Source: Gymnorhina tibicen
Lineage: Eukaryota > Chordata > Aves > Passeriformes > Artamidae
Direction of reading: 5' to 3'
Assembly: GCA_013399875.1 (NCBI GenBank)
Contig: VXAZ01000446.1
Location: 654,706-718,705, forward strand
Length of the DNA: 64,000 nt
Each line of letters starts with the position of its first letter. Position 1 is the stretch's first letter. Below, piece by piece: positions 33,701 through 46,700 of this stretch. The notes under the pieces were generated by a model. That model was not told where the DNA came from, ran no database searches, and saw only the letters and a list, made by a program, of their open reading frames with translations. The translations under genes were made by a program, and so were the position numbers.

Positions 33701-35772
33701 AAAATATGTGAATCTGCTTCACGTGACCAGCCTGAAGACGGTTGCTTTTAATTTAACTGGTGTCTGCCTCTCCTTCATTGAACAAGAGGCAAAAAGAAGT
33801 ACTCACACTCCTGCACATTACAAATTGTACTTTCTGCCTCCACTATTTAAACTGGTTTGGTAAGACTAGTACCTCAATAGCAGATATATAACCAAGTCTC
33901 TCACGCAGAAATGAATTCATTCTGTTTGCTGTACGCTGCTTCCTTTCCTCCTGAAAATTCAGCCAGAGGGACTGTGGTCCATAACTACGATCCCTTGGAG
34001 ACTGCTGATCAGAAAGAGCAGTAAAGCATTGATAGATGTAGCATGCAAAGATTTTAGCTTATGCCTACATGACCTTCTCATAAACACCATTAAGTTGTTT
34101 TGGACAGGTGCCACACTTGCAGTATGCACAGGAAAATTTCCTGCAAGCAAGAGAACCATTACACATTCTTCCTGATAGAGTTGAACAATATTTAATTGGG
34201 GAGAAAAAGGGAAGAAAAGTGAGGTCATGGTGAAGGGAAAAAAAAAAAGAAAGGCAGCCAAGTGAAGACTGTTGTTATTCAATCTAAACACTGTGATGCC
34301 ACTAAAGATCAGAAAAATAAGATATGGTAAATACGAAAGGGGGTACTTTCTTTCCTACATATGGATAATGATATGTTACACCTAGAGAAAAAAGCAGATT
34401 TATCTACCAACAAAGTAGTATAACCTGCTGAAGAGAATAATAATGTGGTACAGCGTCTCTCAGGCAAGGACTTCCAATCAGTAAATTTACCTCTGAACAC
34501 AAGAACAACATATGGTCAATGGTGTGCGAGTGGACAAGTGAAATCACCTTTCTGGTCTTAAAATGTAACAACATAGGAACTACTGATCTCTCCCAGTGTT
34601 CCCCATGTGGGATGGATCATTGCTGGCCTAACCTTGGCTCAGCACTGATATTTGGAAATGGTCAGCTGACCGAGAGCAGCCAGGTCAGTGTGTCAGTCCC
34701 CCCAGGTGAGCTGCTGCACACTGCTGGCCCCCTGCTATTCCAAACCATGTAGGTTACTTACAGCCACCTTCAGGGGTGATTTAACAAATCCATCTGAATC
34801 TGCATTTAGCTGAGGGGAAACAACTTTTCTAAATGGCTGTGCTAATTGCTTACAGTCCTTCGATCCTCTCTGTAAGTGTCCTTAGTGTAGGCAGAATGAG
34901 ACACCCTTAAGTTCTGTGTGACTGCCCTTCCAGGGAGTGAGCATGGAAAACGCCTATCATGTGACTTCGGAGTCCGACACCCCAAACAATTCCCCGTTCC
35001 AGCTTCCCTCCTAACAAGTTTCGCGTTTCTTCAGTAGCAGAAAAAAGCAGTTTTAAGTTACAGCTCAAACCAAGTAAAATTCTCCATACTGTCACCTGTT
35101 CTAAGCAGAATAACTTTAATATGTCAAGACACAAAGCAAAATATGAATTCTTGACCTAGGATTTTAAATCTAGCTACCAAAAGCCACCCAATGCTGTTTC
35201 ATATTCATGCATTAATAAGTTTATTGCATGTAGGGTGCTGCACTCAGAGCAAGAACTTCTTCCAACACAAGGGATGTGATTTACTTCCTCATGCCAGTAT
35301 TATCAGACCAGTTGTTGCCAAGTGTCAGGAATTTAATACAAATTAGAAGTCTTGAGATACTTGTTGTTTGTTTTTTTAACACATATGGAGACAGATAATT
35401 ATATGACAGTCTTAGCTTGTTTTTGTTTTTTGGTTTTTTTTCTGGAGCAAGGAGAGGGAAGATGACAAGTCTAAAACTCAAAAGGGCTAGAGAAAAGTTT
35501 AAAATAAACCACAAACAAAACAGTGTTAAGTAAAAAGCTCAAGGTTTTCTAAGGCATTTTCACGACAGTGGACTTCACTTTTGAATTCTCTGGATTGGTA
35601 AAATGAATTCAATAATTATCATGATTTCTTGCTGTGATTTAACCACATCCATTGTTGTATTGGAACCAAGTTGTGAGAGTGCTACTTTTCCCCTTGTTCT
35701 TCTGGCTGTTACAAATAGCACGTAACCTGTACCCATGCACTAAAAAGAATAAAAGACTCATTTCCAGCTTAC
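30774..35772 (-). other. IKZF2: IKZF2 last intron
   Basis: Bounded by donor G|GTAAGC at 35772 and acceptor TTAG at 30774. About 5 kb of mostly unique sequence with an old CR1 fragment at 33355-33568. No additional exon was recognised; the open frame at 31178-31630 (minus) has no supporting splice context or recognisable domain. Confidence 0.9.
33355..33568 (+). mobile_element. Ancient CR1-type LINE fragment
   Basis: The order of blocks (GTCCATCTCATCTAGTATC, a GCTGCAAGAAATC block, GGGGAAGGTTCTCCCTGACC, then CCATTAACCAGAAGCTGACT) follows the 3' portion of old turtle/crocodile-type CR1 elements. It is strongly diverged, so this is a fossil rather than a recent avian insertion. Confidence 0.55.
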
Positions 35773-35916
35773 CCACAAACTTCTGTGGGGTGGAGCTTTT
35801 ACGCTTTCCCATGTTGCTTGTCAGCTTCTCTATAACAGCAGGTCTCTCAAAAGGCACCACAGAAATATTGTTGTCCATCACAGGCTCTTGTTCCTTACAA
35901 TCTTCCAGAGCAGGTA
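35773..35916 (-). CDS. IKZF2: IKZF2 (Helios) penultimate coding exon (linker)
   Basis: A 144-bp exon, 47 full codons plus split codons at both ends. Acceptor is TTTTATGTAG|TA and donor is GTGG|GTAAGC. It encodes the linker between the DNA-binding fingers and the C-terminal regulatory region: the split valine, then [16 protein letters not shown], then [12 protein letters not shown], then a basic [11 protein letters not shown] end. This text is characteristic of Helios. The region carries no finger; its basic KRK segment could support nuclear localisation. Both junctions are phase 1 and the length is a multiple of three, so skipping the exon would keep the frame. The open frame runs beyond the exon on both sides (35639-35974) only by chance. 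Confidence 0.96.
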
Positions 35917-38900
35917 CTACATAAAACCAAGAAATGGTATCAGACAGGTCTGGTCTACACTTCACAGACAACACAAATCATTTGAGTCCTGCTGACTGTG
36001 CAACAAGTGCAACACAACATAAAGCAAGATGTGAGAACACTTTGGGCATCAAGACAGCAATCACCTGTAAGCAGAGCCACATTCACAAAACATCTCTCCT
36101 CGGGAACATCTTATTTAGCAGAAACCCAACTTTAAGCATTTATAAAAGGACTTGTTTTGTTCTGGACACTCAAAACACCAGTGAAGAGGAGAGACTTTTG
36201 AAAACTCACTCTGTAGGTGACATTTTGTGTTATTCTCTCTTCAATACGGTTACCTGTCACCAATGTAAATCTTTAGTTATCATTCTTTGTGTATTCCCTT
36301 CCCACTTATCATACAGCATGATTACTCTTATTATTATCTTTTTACACTAATTTCAAAGATTAAAAATCACACAAGGCATTGATGAGTTGTGTTTGCTGGG
36401 CCTGGCTGTGTGTTCCCTAAGAAAAGGGTTCTCAAATGAAGGATCAGTTTGCTAAAGCATAATTCTTCTCTTCACACTGTAATGAGACTGTAAAATCAAC
36501 ACACACTGTACTGGAATTACAGGATTAACATCACATGGAAATTCCCTTCAGAATCAGACACAGAAACTATCCATTTTTTGATTAATATTTTATCCCCTCA
36601 AGCACAGATCTAACAGTCTGCGAACAGAGGTTTTCTGCATCTTACTTCACATCACTGGGATCAGCAGGGAGCATTCCTGTGCTAACTACATCAGGGGGAT
36701 GCTCATACATTGCATTTGAGACAAGAACAAAAAATCAGTAACTTCTGGTTTTAGTCATTTCACTCTTTGTCATTTGTTGGTTTAGGGAATAAGGTGCTAA
36801 AGCTAAAATGTAGGAATTGCACAGGCTTCTGACCAGGGTGAGCCACTTGCACAGGGTTTTATGTCACTTGCTGATATAGCCATTCTTAAGTACCTACAGA
36901 GTACTTTGGTTTTGTTGAGCATCCTCTTACAATCACCAAGAGGAGTCAGCCATACCAGACTGTGGATCAGGCCCAGAGAGTCCCAGTCATTTGCAATACA
37001 TATCAAGTGCGCAGCCCTGCTCTGCTGCTATGAGTTTAATACTAGGCCTAATTGTCCTGCATTCATCCTTGGGAGGGAGCAAGAAAAACCTGAGAGGGAT
37101 CAGCCCCTATGTGCTAATGTGATGGTTGGAGTATAAAGAATGGATGGCAGAAAAACAGAAACTGGGGTGATCTGGCACAGAGTTTCTACAGTTGTAGAGG
37201 AACCCATTGCATTCCCTGTCTTAGATCAGGCTCCCAGTGAAGTGCTGGGTATTGCAGAGGTGACAGAGAAGGACTGGCACCCTCATGTTCTGCCAGCCCT
37301 CCTCCGGTCTCTCACCATGGCAGCCTTTTGTGTCACAGACACCTTCTCCCAGACAGTGCCATAAATGAACACCACCAGCCCACTTTCCTCCCATGTAACA
37401 GCACTACCTTCAGGATCCTGACATGGAATAATCACCCCCCTGTTCCTAAACACAGCTGTTTCCTAGCACATAATATACGGAAAATGGGGTGATGAAAGCC
37501 TTGTCTCTGCCTTCTTTCTAGTAAGGAAGAGCAAATACCAGGCAGTTACAAAACAGAGTATCTGCTCAGGTGAACTTCTCAATTCAGACATCCATAATAA
37601 GAAAACATGGCAATTTATTCATTTGATTCCATTTGTGCCTCTGCTGCTATGGAAAGCTGAGCACTTTGAGGCTTAGAATCTACCATATGCTATAAAATGA
37701 TTTACTCTGCTGCTTTTTTATTTGTACAGGATGCTCCCCCTGAGAAACACAATGGTTTCTCATTTACAAGGCAGTCCTGCTGGCATCACTGAAAGGGAGG
37801 GAAAAAAAAGCATAAATATGAAATGAATCTAATGTTGCCACAAAATGGGATGCAGTGTTCAAGTGACCTAATTAATGCCCAGTGCAGACTGGGAGGCTTG
37901 GAATACTTTAATAGCTAAGGGTAAAGTTTTAAGGTTAATTAAATACCGTGCTTGGTCAGGAGCTATCTGCACTAGTCAAGTATTTACCAAGGAGATTTGG
38001 GAAGAAAGAAAAGATTATGTCTGCTGATTTTCACTGGGAACTGGCATCTGACTGTCCTTTTTGGCTTACCCAAGCTCAGTGGATGCATGCACACGCACGC
38101 ACACACCATGAGAATCCCGGGATGTGACTGTCATAGGCCACGTCCACCTGGGTGCCACTTCAAGGATTTCCAGCCCTTGGCGCACAGGACACACAAGGCT
38201 GGTGATGTGGTCCTAGGAAGGTGCAGGAGGCTCTCAATCCCTCCTAAAAACACCTGCTCAAGGCATCCTGAACCAGTTTAAAGCTCCTGATTACTTTAAA
38301 AGCCATCTGAATAAGCCCCAAATGTAGTGACATTTGTATGGTCTTATAACAATTAAGTAATAATTAAATAATTCTGCTGCTGGGCATATGTGTGTAAAAT
38401 TTCCTACACAGAATTTGAAACCTTTCTTCCATGAAAAACGAATAGTGCTAAAAAAGACATCTGCTCTTCTCTAAGTCAGGCAAAAATCCTGTTTGGACTC
38501 ATTTTAAAACTAAAACCATCAACAATAAAAGCATTTTCTTTTCTGTCTTTCATGCTGAAGGTACTTCTTCCCACCTCAGAACCCAAGTGTATAATCCAGG
38601 GCATGGCTCTTTTGCAACAGAATCACTGAATCACACCAATACTTGTGTTATGATAGAAATACATTACCAGCGTGTGTTTTGGTATTCAGATTTCCTGGGA
38701 AAGGGAAAGAAGGAAATAGTCTAGTTTCTGAAACCATTTAAATGGCAGGCAAAACTGGACCAAACAGATGAGATGTCACATTTTAGAAACCCAAAGAGTT
38801 AAGTTAAATATCACATTGACAATTCTAGATACATTAATTTTCATTTCAATTTAAAAAACACACAAATAAAGGACACATAGCCCAGCCTCCATTATTTATT

Positions 38901-39410
38901 TTTTTTTTAGGAAAAACAAAATAAGAAAGGGGAAAAACCAAATTGATCACACACAACTACCAGTTCTCAACAATCAGCTGCTCTGTGGTAGAAGCTCGTG
39001 TACACATTTACTCAGCAGTAAATGCAATTCCTTTTTTGTTGTAGTACATCCTACTTCATTACCTTGGTAGTGAGAGCAACCAAAGAACAGCTGACAGGAT
39101 ATAACTAGCTCAGATACAGCAACTCATTTTACGCTGAGCATTTACAGTCTCAGCTCAGGAAGAGTTTTTTATTCTAAAAATCAAACTTCCAGCCTAGGAA
39201 AAGCCCCCACTTGAGTATGTTTCTGTTCAGGGATGTTGTTCATCAGCTGTCAGGGTGTGCCCCTGGATTGCCCGTGGAAGAGTTTACCACCTCTGACACT
39301 GTCAATACTCTCAATTGCAGTTAACACAAAGTGTTGTTTCTAAGCCTAAACTCTCAATTCACAAACTTGGATCGTCTTCAGAACAGTCTTTCTTTTCCTG
39401 AAGACATTGG

Positions 39411-39482
39411 TCATAGTGCTCAAAGTGATTAACTTTTTCAACCAGTGATTTCAATCATAGTGCTCAAAGTGATTAACTTTTT
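39411..39482. repeat. Tandem duplication, 44-bp period
   Basis: A perfect 28-bp block (TCATAGTGCTCAAAGTGATT plus eight more bases) occurs at 39411-39438 and again at 39455-39482. The period is 44 bp, with a 16-bp spacer between the copies. Confidence 0.9.
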
Positions 39483-42400
39483 ACTTCTTAATTTGTAAGA
39501 AACCACACGAACTATTAAAAAAGTTTATGCTGCTTCAGAGAGGAAATAATAGGGGAAAAAAGAGAAGTAAAAAATTACCCAGTGTGTGTTTTGCTGATAA
39601 ATACTTTTGTGTGCAGGCACCAGACACTGGGCTAAGTCTCAGCTGGTATAAATTAGTATTACTCCATCAACCTCAATTTCCTTTCTGAAGCTCACAATAT
39701 TGCTATTTAAAAGAAGTGTGTGTGCACAGAGAAATGACAGGAAATATTCCCATGGACCCTGGTGTGAAGTGTCCTGTGGGACCAGCATTTTAACGATGTT
39801 TTAAGCAACTATGTAAGAGGGAAAGACACAAGGCCATTGTGTGTTTTATGTGGAGCTGGCCTTTGAGCCTTGCACAGCCTAGGGCTAGGCTTCTTTCTCC
39901 TTCTCCTGAAAAGAGTCCCCTTCTCCATTCCCCTGCAAGAATTCCTCCGGACTTACGGCATTGTGGCAGTGGAGAAGGCATAACTGGATGTAAACCATAG
40001 CTAGCCTTCAACATTTCTCCCTGTTCTTTCCTGCAAAGGTCATGTTTTTGGCATTCAGGGACTGTCCCTTTTGTCACCCCCAACACACTGCTAGCTAGGA
40101 GACTAATTTCTCCTTCCAGAGCCAGTGCTGCTTAGCTGAAAATTTTCAACAACAAAATCATGGGATCTCTCCTGCAGCATCTGTCCTGCTGAGCAGGGAA
40201 CAGGAACACAAGGAGGGGCAGCTCGACAAGCAACTGGCACCCTGCAAGAGGATGGAGCAAGACCCAGAAACTTGTACATTCCTACCCACCCCCCAAAACT
40301 AGCCCTCCTTCCTCCTCTCTTGCTTCCTCCTGTGGCTTCAGTCAGGTGATCCAGCCATCTGCAAGACAGAGATAATTGAAAGCACCAAAGTAGATGTCTG
40401 TAGCACGCCTGTAAACTGATGGGCTTGAGCACAATGCTTGAAAAAAATCAAAACCCTCTAGGGGCTGCTTCCAGTTTTCTGGAACAATTAAGTCTATGCA
40501 GAAATAATTTGGATCAATGTTTAATGTTGGCCAATGCTGGTGCTGTTAAAGCAGGAGGAGCAGAATGCTGGTAGGGATAAGAAAATCCCCACCTCTTCCT
40601 ATTCCGTGTGCAATGGTGAAGTTATGAGCAGGAGTCATACCAAAACGCACTCCAAGGCTTCAAAATACCCAGCAAAAACAAAACACCAAGTCTTTGGAGA
40701 GAGAGTCAGGAAACCTCAACCCCAACGGGATGTGAAATAAAAGTCTCCAAAGCATACTCTTAGTCATCCTCAGGAATATCATTTCCATGTGTGACATGGG
40801 AAAGAAGGAAATGATTACAATTTTTTCAGGGTTAGCATAAGGCCTAACGTTAAGCTGAGTAATCATTTTTGTACTCTTCCCTGGTGTCTTTACAGTCCCA
40901 GGAAAAAGGACTTTGCTGCAGACCTCTACAGGTTGGTGCTTATGACCCTCACGCTGAGCCTCACAGGGTGAGTGATGTGGATGTGAGCTGAGATTTATTA
41001 CTGGTCCCAGTTGAATCTGGAGCTCCCTGTCGCTGCCTGTCCTCGCTGTGCCCTCACTAAACAAATAAATGAAGACAGTGGATCAAACATCCCCTTAAAC
41101 ATTCACCAGGGGAGGCACAGACATATTTGCCCGGAGGAGAAAGAGGCACTAGTTGAATTCAAAGTGCTGTTTTAAGCTAATTTTGTTGAGAAAAGTGAAG
41201 TGGTTGTGTGAACACTTCTATTTTAAGCCCAAGCAAAGTCAGTCAGGCTGTAAATAAAAGAACTGCCCACATGGGGGTTTGCACTGGTTTAACTTCAGGT
41301 GGTAGAATAATCAATGCAAGGTCAACCACTGCAGCTTCTTTGGGCAGAAAAAGTTAAGGACTTACCCTTCTTGTCATGGCATTGGGCAGCTTAGGAAAAG
41401 CTTTCGATTTCCTCAGAAAGTTTAATTATTTTAATTTATTATTTTAATAAATAGCTGTCTAATAAAACCAGACACTGAGCGGCATCTGGGAAGCTCCTCC
41501 ACAGCAGGATCTCAGACATCCTGGCTGTCACAGCTATAGGCAGCCTCCTGTTATTCCCTAAGGAAAGGACAACAGGCATCTCTCCCTGGTTAACCAGACA
41601 GGCATGCCCTTGTTGCATGAGGAGTGTGAATTTTGTTGGGAATTAACTCAGTGGTTCAACTCCTACCTAACTGACCAAGCCCACAACAGGTACCTCCAAA
41701 GAGCAAAGCCCTGAAATCTGCCTTTTCACTGACTTTTACCAGAAAAAAGCCACCTCAGGCAGATAATCATTCACTTCAATATCTTTAAAATCATCAATGA
41801 CATTTTAAATGTTGATTTTAGTCTCCAGAGTGTCTACAAAGAGAGCAATTACTTAACAGAGCTGTATGAATATTTTGGCAACGTGTACTAAAAAATGTCT
41901 AGCGTGCCTTTATAGGCTTGAATTGGTCATGGGAAAGTACTATTCAAAAAATTTTGGAGATTTTTGTCACCAAAATATAGCCTATATTAGCAATGCTGAA
42001 TAGATTTTATTTCAGCTTGCTTTTTCAGGTTTTTAGAAATGATTTTACAGAAATAATTTCCAGATGAAGCCATAGGACTCCACTCAACCATGATAAGCAA
42101 AATTTAAAAAAATAAAGTGAAAGTGTTCTTTTGCCTTTTTGTTTACCCACAACCCAACTTTTTTTGGTATTTGTAGGTATATGGTAATTTCTAATCAAAA
42201 TGGAAAATGTACCATTTTTATATTTTCTGAATAGTAAAAAAAATTAAGCACTTCAAGTACCAAAGACCTAAAGACAACTTTGAAAAGCTAAAAGAAGTTC
42301 ACTTTTAGAAGAGTTTGTAAGCCACTAATTTTGAATAAAATTATAACCATTTTTGGACAGCTACCATTTAGCATTTAGTGCTACAGATAAGCCTTCAACC

Positions 42401-42794
42401 CTGCAGTCTGAGACATTATGCTCATTATCCATACTAATAGCTCCAGAAATTTCTGAAAACAAATTCAGTTTGACATTTCTTGCTTTCAACAAACTTTTTG
42501 GCAATCTTCAGTCCTTATGTATATTAACACATGCAGTGTTAGTTAACATATTAATACTAGCAAATGTAAATGCATACAAACAATTTTTTTGTTATAATTA
42601 CTTTCTACAACACTACTGAATTCCATTCTGCTCTAGAGATTTTTACATCCATTCCTCCTTTTTTGGAGGAAGATAATATTACAGAGGGTAGAAATAATGA
42701 CTTCTGAATACCTCTGCTATCCTTATATTTTCTAATTATCACTCACTATCAGAAAGGAAGGGGAAGGGAATCATACATTTTATACATGGCTTCG

Positions 42795-43283
42795 ACCCCC
42801 AACATAAGAAGGACATGGAGCTGTTGGAGCGAGTCCAGAGGAGGCCATGGAGATGCTCCAAGGGCTGGAGCACCTCTGCTCTGGAGCCACACTGGGAGAG
42901 CTGGGATTGTTCATGTGGAGAAGAGAAGGCTCCAGGGAGACCTTACAGCTCTCCCACTGCCTAAAGGGGGTCCAGGAGAGCTGGAGAGGGACTTGGGACA
43001 AGTGATGGAGGGACAGGAAAAAGGAGAATGCCTTCCCACTGTCAGGGGGCAGGGATAGATGGGATATTGGGAAGAAATTTCCCCCTTTGAGGGTGGTGAG
43101 GCCCTGGAACAGGTTGCCCAGAGAAGCTGTGGCTGCCCCATCCCTGGGAGTGTCCAAGGCCAGACTGGACGGGGCTTGGAGCAACCTGGTGCGGTGGAAG
43201 GTGTCCCTGCCCATGGCAGGGGGTGGAACTGGAGGGTCTTTAAGGTCCCTTCCAACCCAAACCATTCTATGATTCTATGATAG
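42795..43283 (+). mobile_element. CR1 LINE, 5'-truncated, antisense to IKZF2
   Basis: About 490 bp of CR1 3' end in plus orientation. It carries the GAGCGAGTCCAGAGGAGGCC block, the TTGCCCAGAGAAGCTGTGGC block, the CCTTCCAACCCAAACCATTC block and terminal ATTCTATGATTCTATGAT repeats. It sits in the IKZF2 intron close to the finger-4 exon and in opposite orientation to the gene. The frames at 42780-43280 are remnants of the element. Confidence 0.95.
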
Positions 43284-43573
43284 GACTTTTTGGGTAATTT
43301 TGAACAGGTGACTTGGCTTTATTTTCATGTCTGCATATGTACACATACTAAAAAGTGAAATACTGACTTAAACAAAATAAGCACAAATAGGACTATTAAA
43401 CTGGACAGAGTGAGGATTTTAGCCCATCTTTTCCTCTCCTGCCTCTCTGAGTGTAAGCAATCTCTAAGAGGGAAGTGATGCAAAGATGAAAGGAAGGAAG
43501 AAAAAGAGATGGAAAAAACACCCGCACAAGATGCTCCAGGTCCAAGGGAGCTCAGGAGGCGGTTTGCACCCAC

Positions 43574-43711
43574 CATGGTGACTCATGACCTGCCCAGCAG
43601 CCTCCAGACTGACATTCTGCAGATAGTTGTGGCAGCGTTCCTTGTGCTCCTCCAGAGAACTGCGCTGCTTGTAGCTCCGGCCGCAGTAGTTGCACTTGTG
43701 AGGCTTCCCCA
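43574..43711 (-). CDS. IKZF2: IKZF2 (Helios) exon encoding zinc finger 4
   Basis: A 138-bp exon, 45 full codons plus split valine codons at both ends. Acceptor is TTTCCGCAG|TG and donor is CATG|GTGGGT. It encodes [20 protein letters not shown] followed by [10 protein letters not shown], the fourth N-terminal finger of the Ikaros family (C-x2-C-x12-H-x3-C, the CCHC type), and then [15 protein letters not shown]. Fingers 2 and 3 make most of the DNA contact in this family and finger 4 modulates site choice; fingers 1-3 are not in this window. The 5' valine needs one base from the missing upstream exon. The exon is phase-symmetric, so an isoform lacking finger 4 would stay in frame. Opposed CR1 copies lie on either side of it. 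Confidence 0.97.
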
Positions 43712-46700
43712 CTGCGGAAAGAATGACAGCATTGGGTCAGATCCACGGCAGCCCGCTTCTGCAATCGACAAAGCTCACACCTCTGCCACAAACAACTCTT
43801 GTGATGGAAAGACACCTAAGAAAGGTTACTCAAGCCCCAGACCTTTCTCCCAGCCCCATTTTCCCACCACACATGCCTCCTCCCACCTGCTGGGTGCTTT
43901 GCCCCATCCGTTTTTCACACTAATGCTATATCAGCAGAAGGAAAAGGAGGCGGCCTTGGTGGCAAAGCAAATAAACAGATGCCGAGAGGGGGAAAATACC
44001 AACCAGCTGAATCACACCCCAGCACTGCCCGCACGTCACCAAGTCTCGTGGGAAAGAAACTTCTGAGGCCTTTGGTCCATGGCACAAACAGTTGCCTTCA
44101 AAAAAATGAGCTGCCCCAGTGGCCTAATTCTTCTCCCAACTGTGGGGAAACCCATTATGTGGCTCAGGGGAGTTCTCTCATTGAGAAAATTCTGCCAAAA
44201 TTACTCAGGGAGGGTTGGAAAATAAATAGAAAGTAACTTTGGTAACAGCACTGTTCCATGCCAGAACTGAACAATCACCAGTAATTCAGAGACCAGATAA
44301 TATTAAAAAATGTATAATACAAATATATACATAAAAATACCAAAGGCCGTGTACAATGAAAATCAAGCCAGATGAATGCAAGACATAACTCAAGTTTTTA
44401 GTATTTTTCATTTTGCTCAGCAGCATTAAGCACGAATGGCAAATGCTTCTTAATACACGCAAAACCTGGCACCAAATTCTCATAAATTATATCCATTTCA
44501 TAGTATGTCATTAAGAAACCACAAGAATGGCCTAGCCCAAGGCCAGAAAGCTAGCCAGAAGATATTTTGCCAAGTGGTGCTAATAAAGGCTTTTAATATA
44601 ATTTAAACTTGTAGAACATGAACATTTATCCTCTAATAACTATAGAGCTATTAAGTCAGTGCTGCAAGTCTAGTAAAACACCACCACAGCTGCAAACTTC
44701 AGAGCTGGCTGAGGAAAGGGAAAGGTCAAACTTCTTCCAGAGTTTTGAAAATCTTAGGTAAGAATTTTGCTTTCTGGCCAAAGAAATGGAGAACATCCTC
44801 TGTTGGGTAATCTACATGTTTCTATTGGGTTTGTCCCAATATTGAAAGCTTTTCACAGTAATTTACTTAATGAAACTTGAGCTGTACTAATTGCAGCCAA
44901 ACTACACCGTCACCACTGGGATGGGAAAATGCAGGGAAGCTGTGGGGGGACAGGCACAGCCAAGAATGAGCTGGGGAGAGAGCTCAAACATGAAAAACCC
45001 AAGTCAGGACCAGCACATGCCACATCCTATAATGGAAGAAGAAAAAGCCTGAGCCTGTGGTATCAGAGTTGGTCCAACATTTTCAAATGTTTCTGTCTCA
45101 GAAAAAAGGGATTTGGTGAAAAGAACATGCTTGCAGAAAGCTTTGGGTTTTCCCAAAAAGTTCGTGTGCACATTTCAGTGGAACAACCAAGTTTTCCACC
45201 AAGGAAAAGAAACCCCAGCTTTCAATAAGTATCCAAACTGTGGATTTCTTTATTTAGAGATAAGGCTTATCCTCAAGAAAGTGTGTCTTAGACCAAAGAG
45301 TTGTTGTGGCCTTTATTTTAGTTTGCTCACTTGCTTACACTGTTGCCTGAACTGAAGCTGGTAATGGAATTCTCAGTGGAGGCCCAGCGTGAGACTCATT
45401 ATCATTCCCAGAATAATTGCCCTTGATGTGAACGATCTGGATCCAGCCTCAGCTCTTAAACATAAACCAGCCAGCTCATTCTGGAGGCACCTTTAGGAAA
45501 ACACACTGGAGGCTCCCCAGGATGGAAAGACTTCTATAATCACCACTACAATGCTTCATCGTGCATCTAGATGGCATCAATGTCTGTCAGTCTGACACCT
45601 TCATTAGAAGCTAATGTGGTGTCTAATAAAAAAAATCCAGTGCAATGGAACGAATTATGTTAACTGAGCTGAAGCAGGGCTGAATTAGCCCACCCAGTTT
45701 GGCTACACAAAGCTATCATGCAACTTAGATAAACTGTAAGACACAAGGAAAAGGGGTGATTGCTTGCAGCTATTTTAGGCAGCTACAATTAATTATTATC
45801 ATTTAACACAGAGAGAAATATTCCACCACAAGCTCATATTATAAAAAATTAATAATTAACAATCAAGAAAGAGGTTTTATTATACCTCTTCAAATGGTTG
45901 CTCCCTGCATTGCAACCATTTCAGTAACTATTCACATACAACATGGCAGTGTTTTTCCAATGATACCTCGGATGGTCAGCTTCCCAAATTCCATCAAATT
46001 TGAAGGTTAACAGAGATGATAAAAGTTAATGATAAAGACATGATTTCTACAGGCAATATGGGATTTGAGGAACATAGTTCCTCCAGGAAAGAAACAGTCC
46101 CAGCACACACGTTCCTTTCTCTGGGGAGAAGATAAGAGAATAAACAACGTGTGGCAAATGTTAGTCACATTGCTTAATACACAACTGCAAAGAATGAAGT
46201 TTGTGAGCACCATTTGAGTAGGACCAAGCACAATTCCCCATGGGTTTATTTCCCAACTCTGTCCCCCCCCCAGCTCTAGAGATGCAATCACATCGTAGCC
46301 CCAAAGGTGTAAAATCTGATTTACACTACAAAATTACACAGAGTGACTGTGACTTGTGTTAAAGAGCAATTGATCAGGTCAGACCACAATGGAATCAGTT
46401 CTGATAGCAGGAGTTTGTGTCACCAGCAATTCTCACAGCCCGTTTGGTAAGAGGTTCAGTGAGCTGAGGCAGCAACTACAGTCTAGATTTTAGAAATTGT
46501 ATCATTGTGACAAATGTCAAGCCACTGAAATAGCTGCAAATATCCCCTTATATTCTCACAGAAGTAAATGACAAAAAAAAAATACGGAAGTGAATGTTGC
46601 CAGTGGGTGTACATTTCTATGTATTTCATATTACCTGACAGAAAGCTGCAAAAGCCTTTTAGAGAATTCAATTTCAGTGATAATCTCAACAGCGTACTTT

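Larger units (their letters stand above)
35917..43573 (-). other. IKZF2: IKZF2 intron between finger-4 exon and linker exon
   Basis: About 7.7 kb between donor CATG|GTGGGT at 43573 and the acceptor at 35917. It contains a 44-bp tandem duplication (39411-39482) and an antisense CR1 copy (about 42795-43283) only about 290 bp from the finger-4 exon donor. No extra coding exon was recognised. Confidence 0.9.

Noticed and set aside
42780..43280. Overlapping frames on both strands
   Set aside because: They lie wholly inside a dead CR1 copy.
43509..44066. 185-codon plus-strand frame
   Set aside because: Antisense shadow over the IKZF2 finger-4 exon and its flank; no domain.
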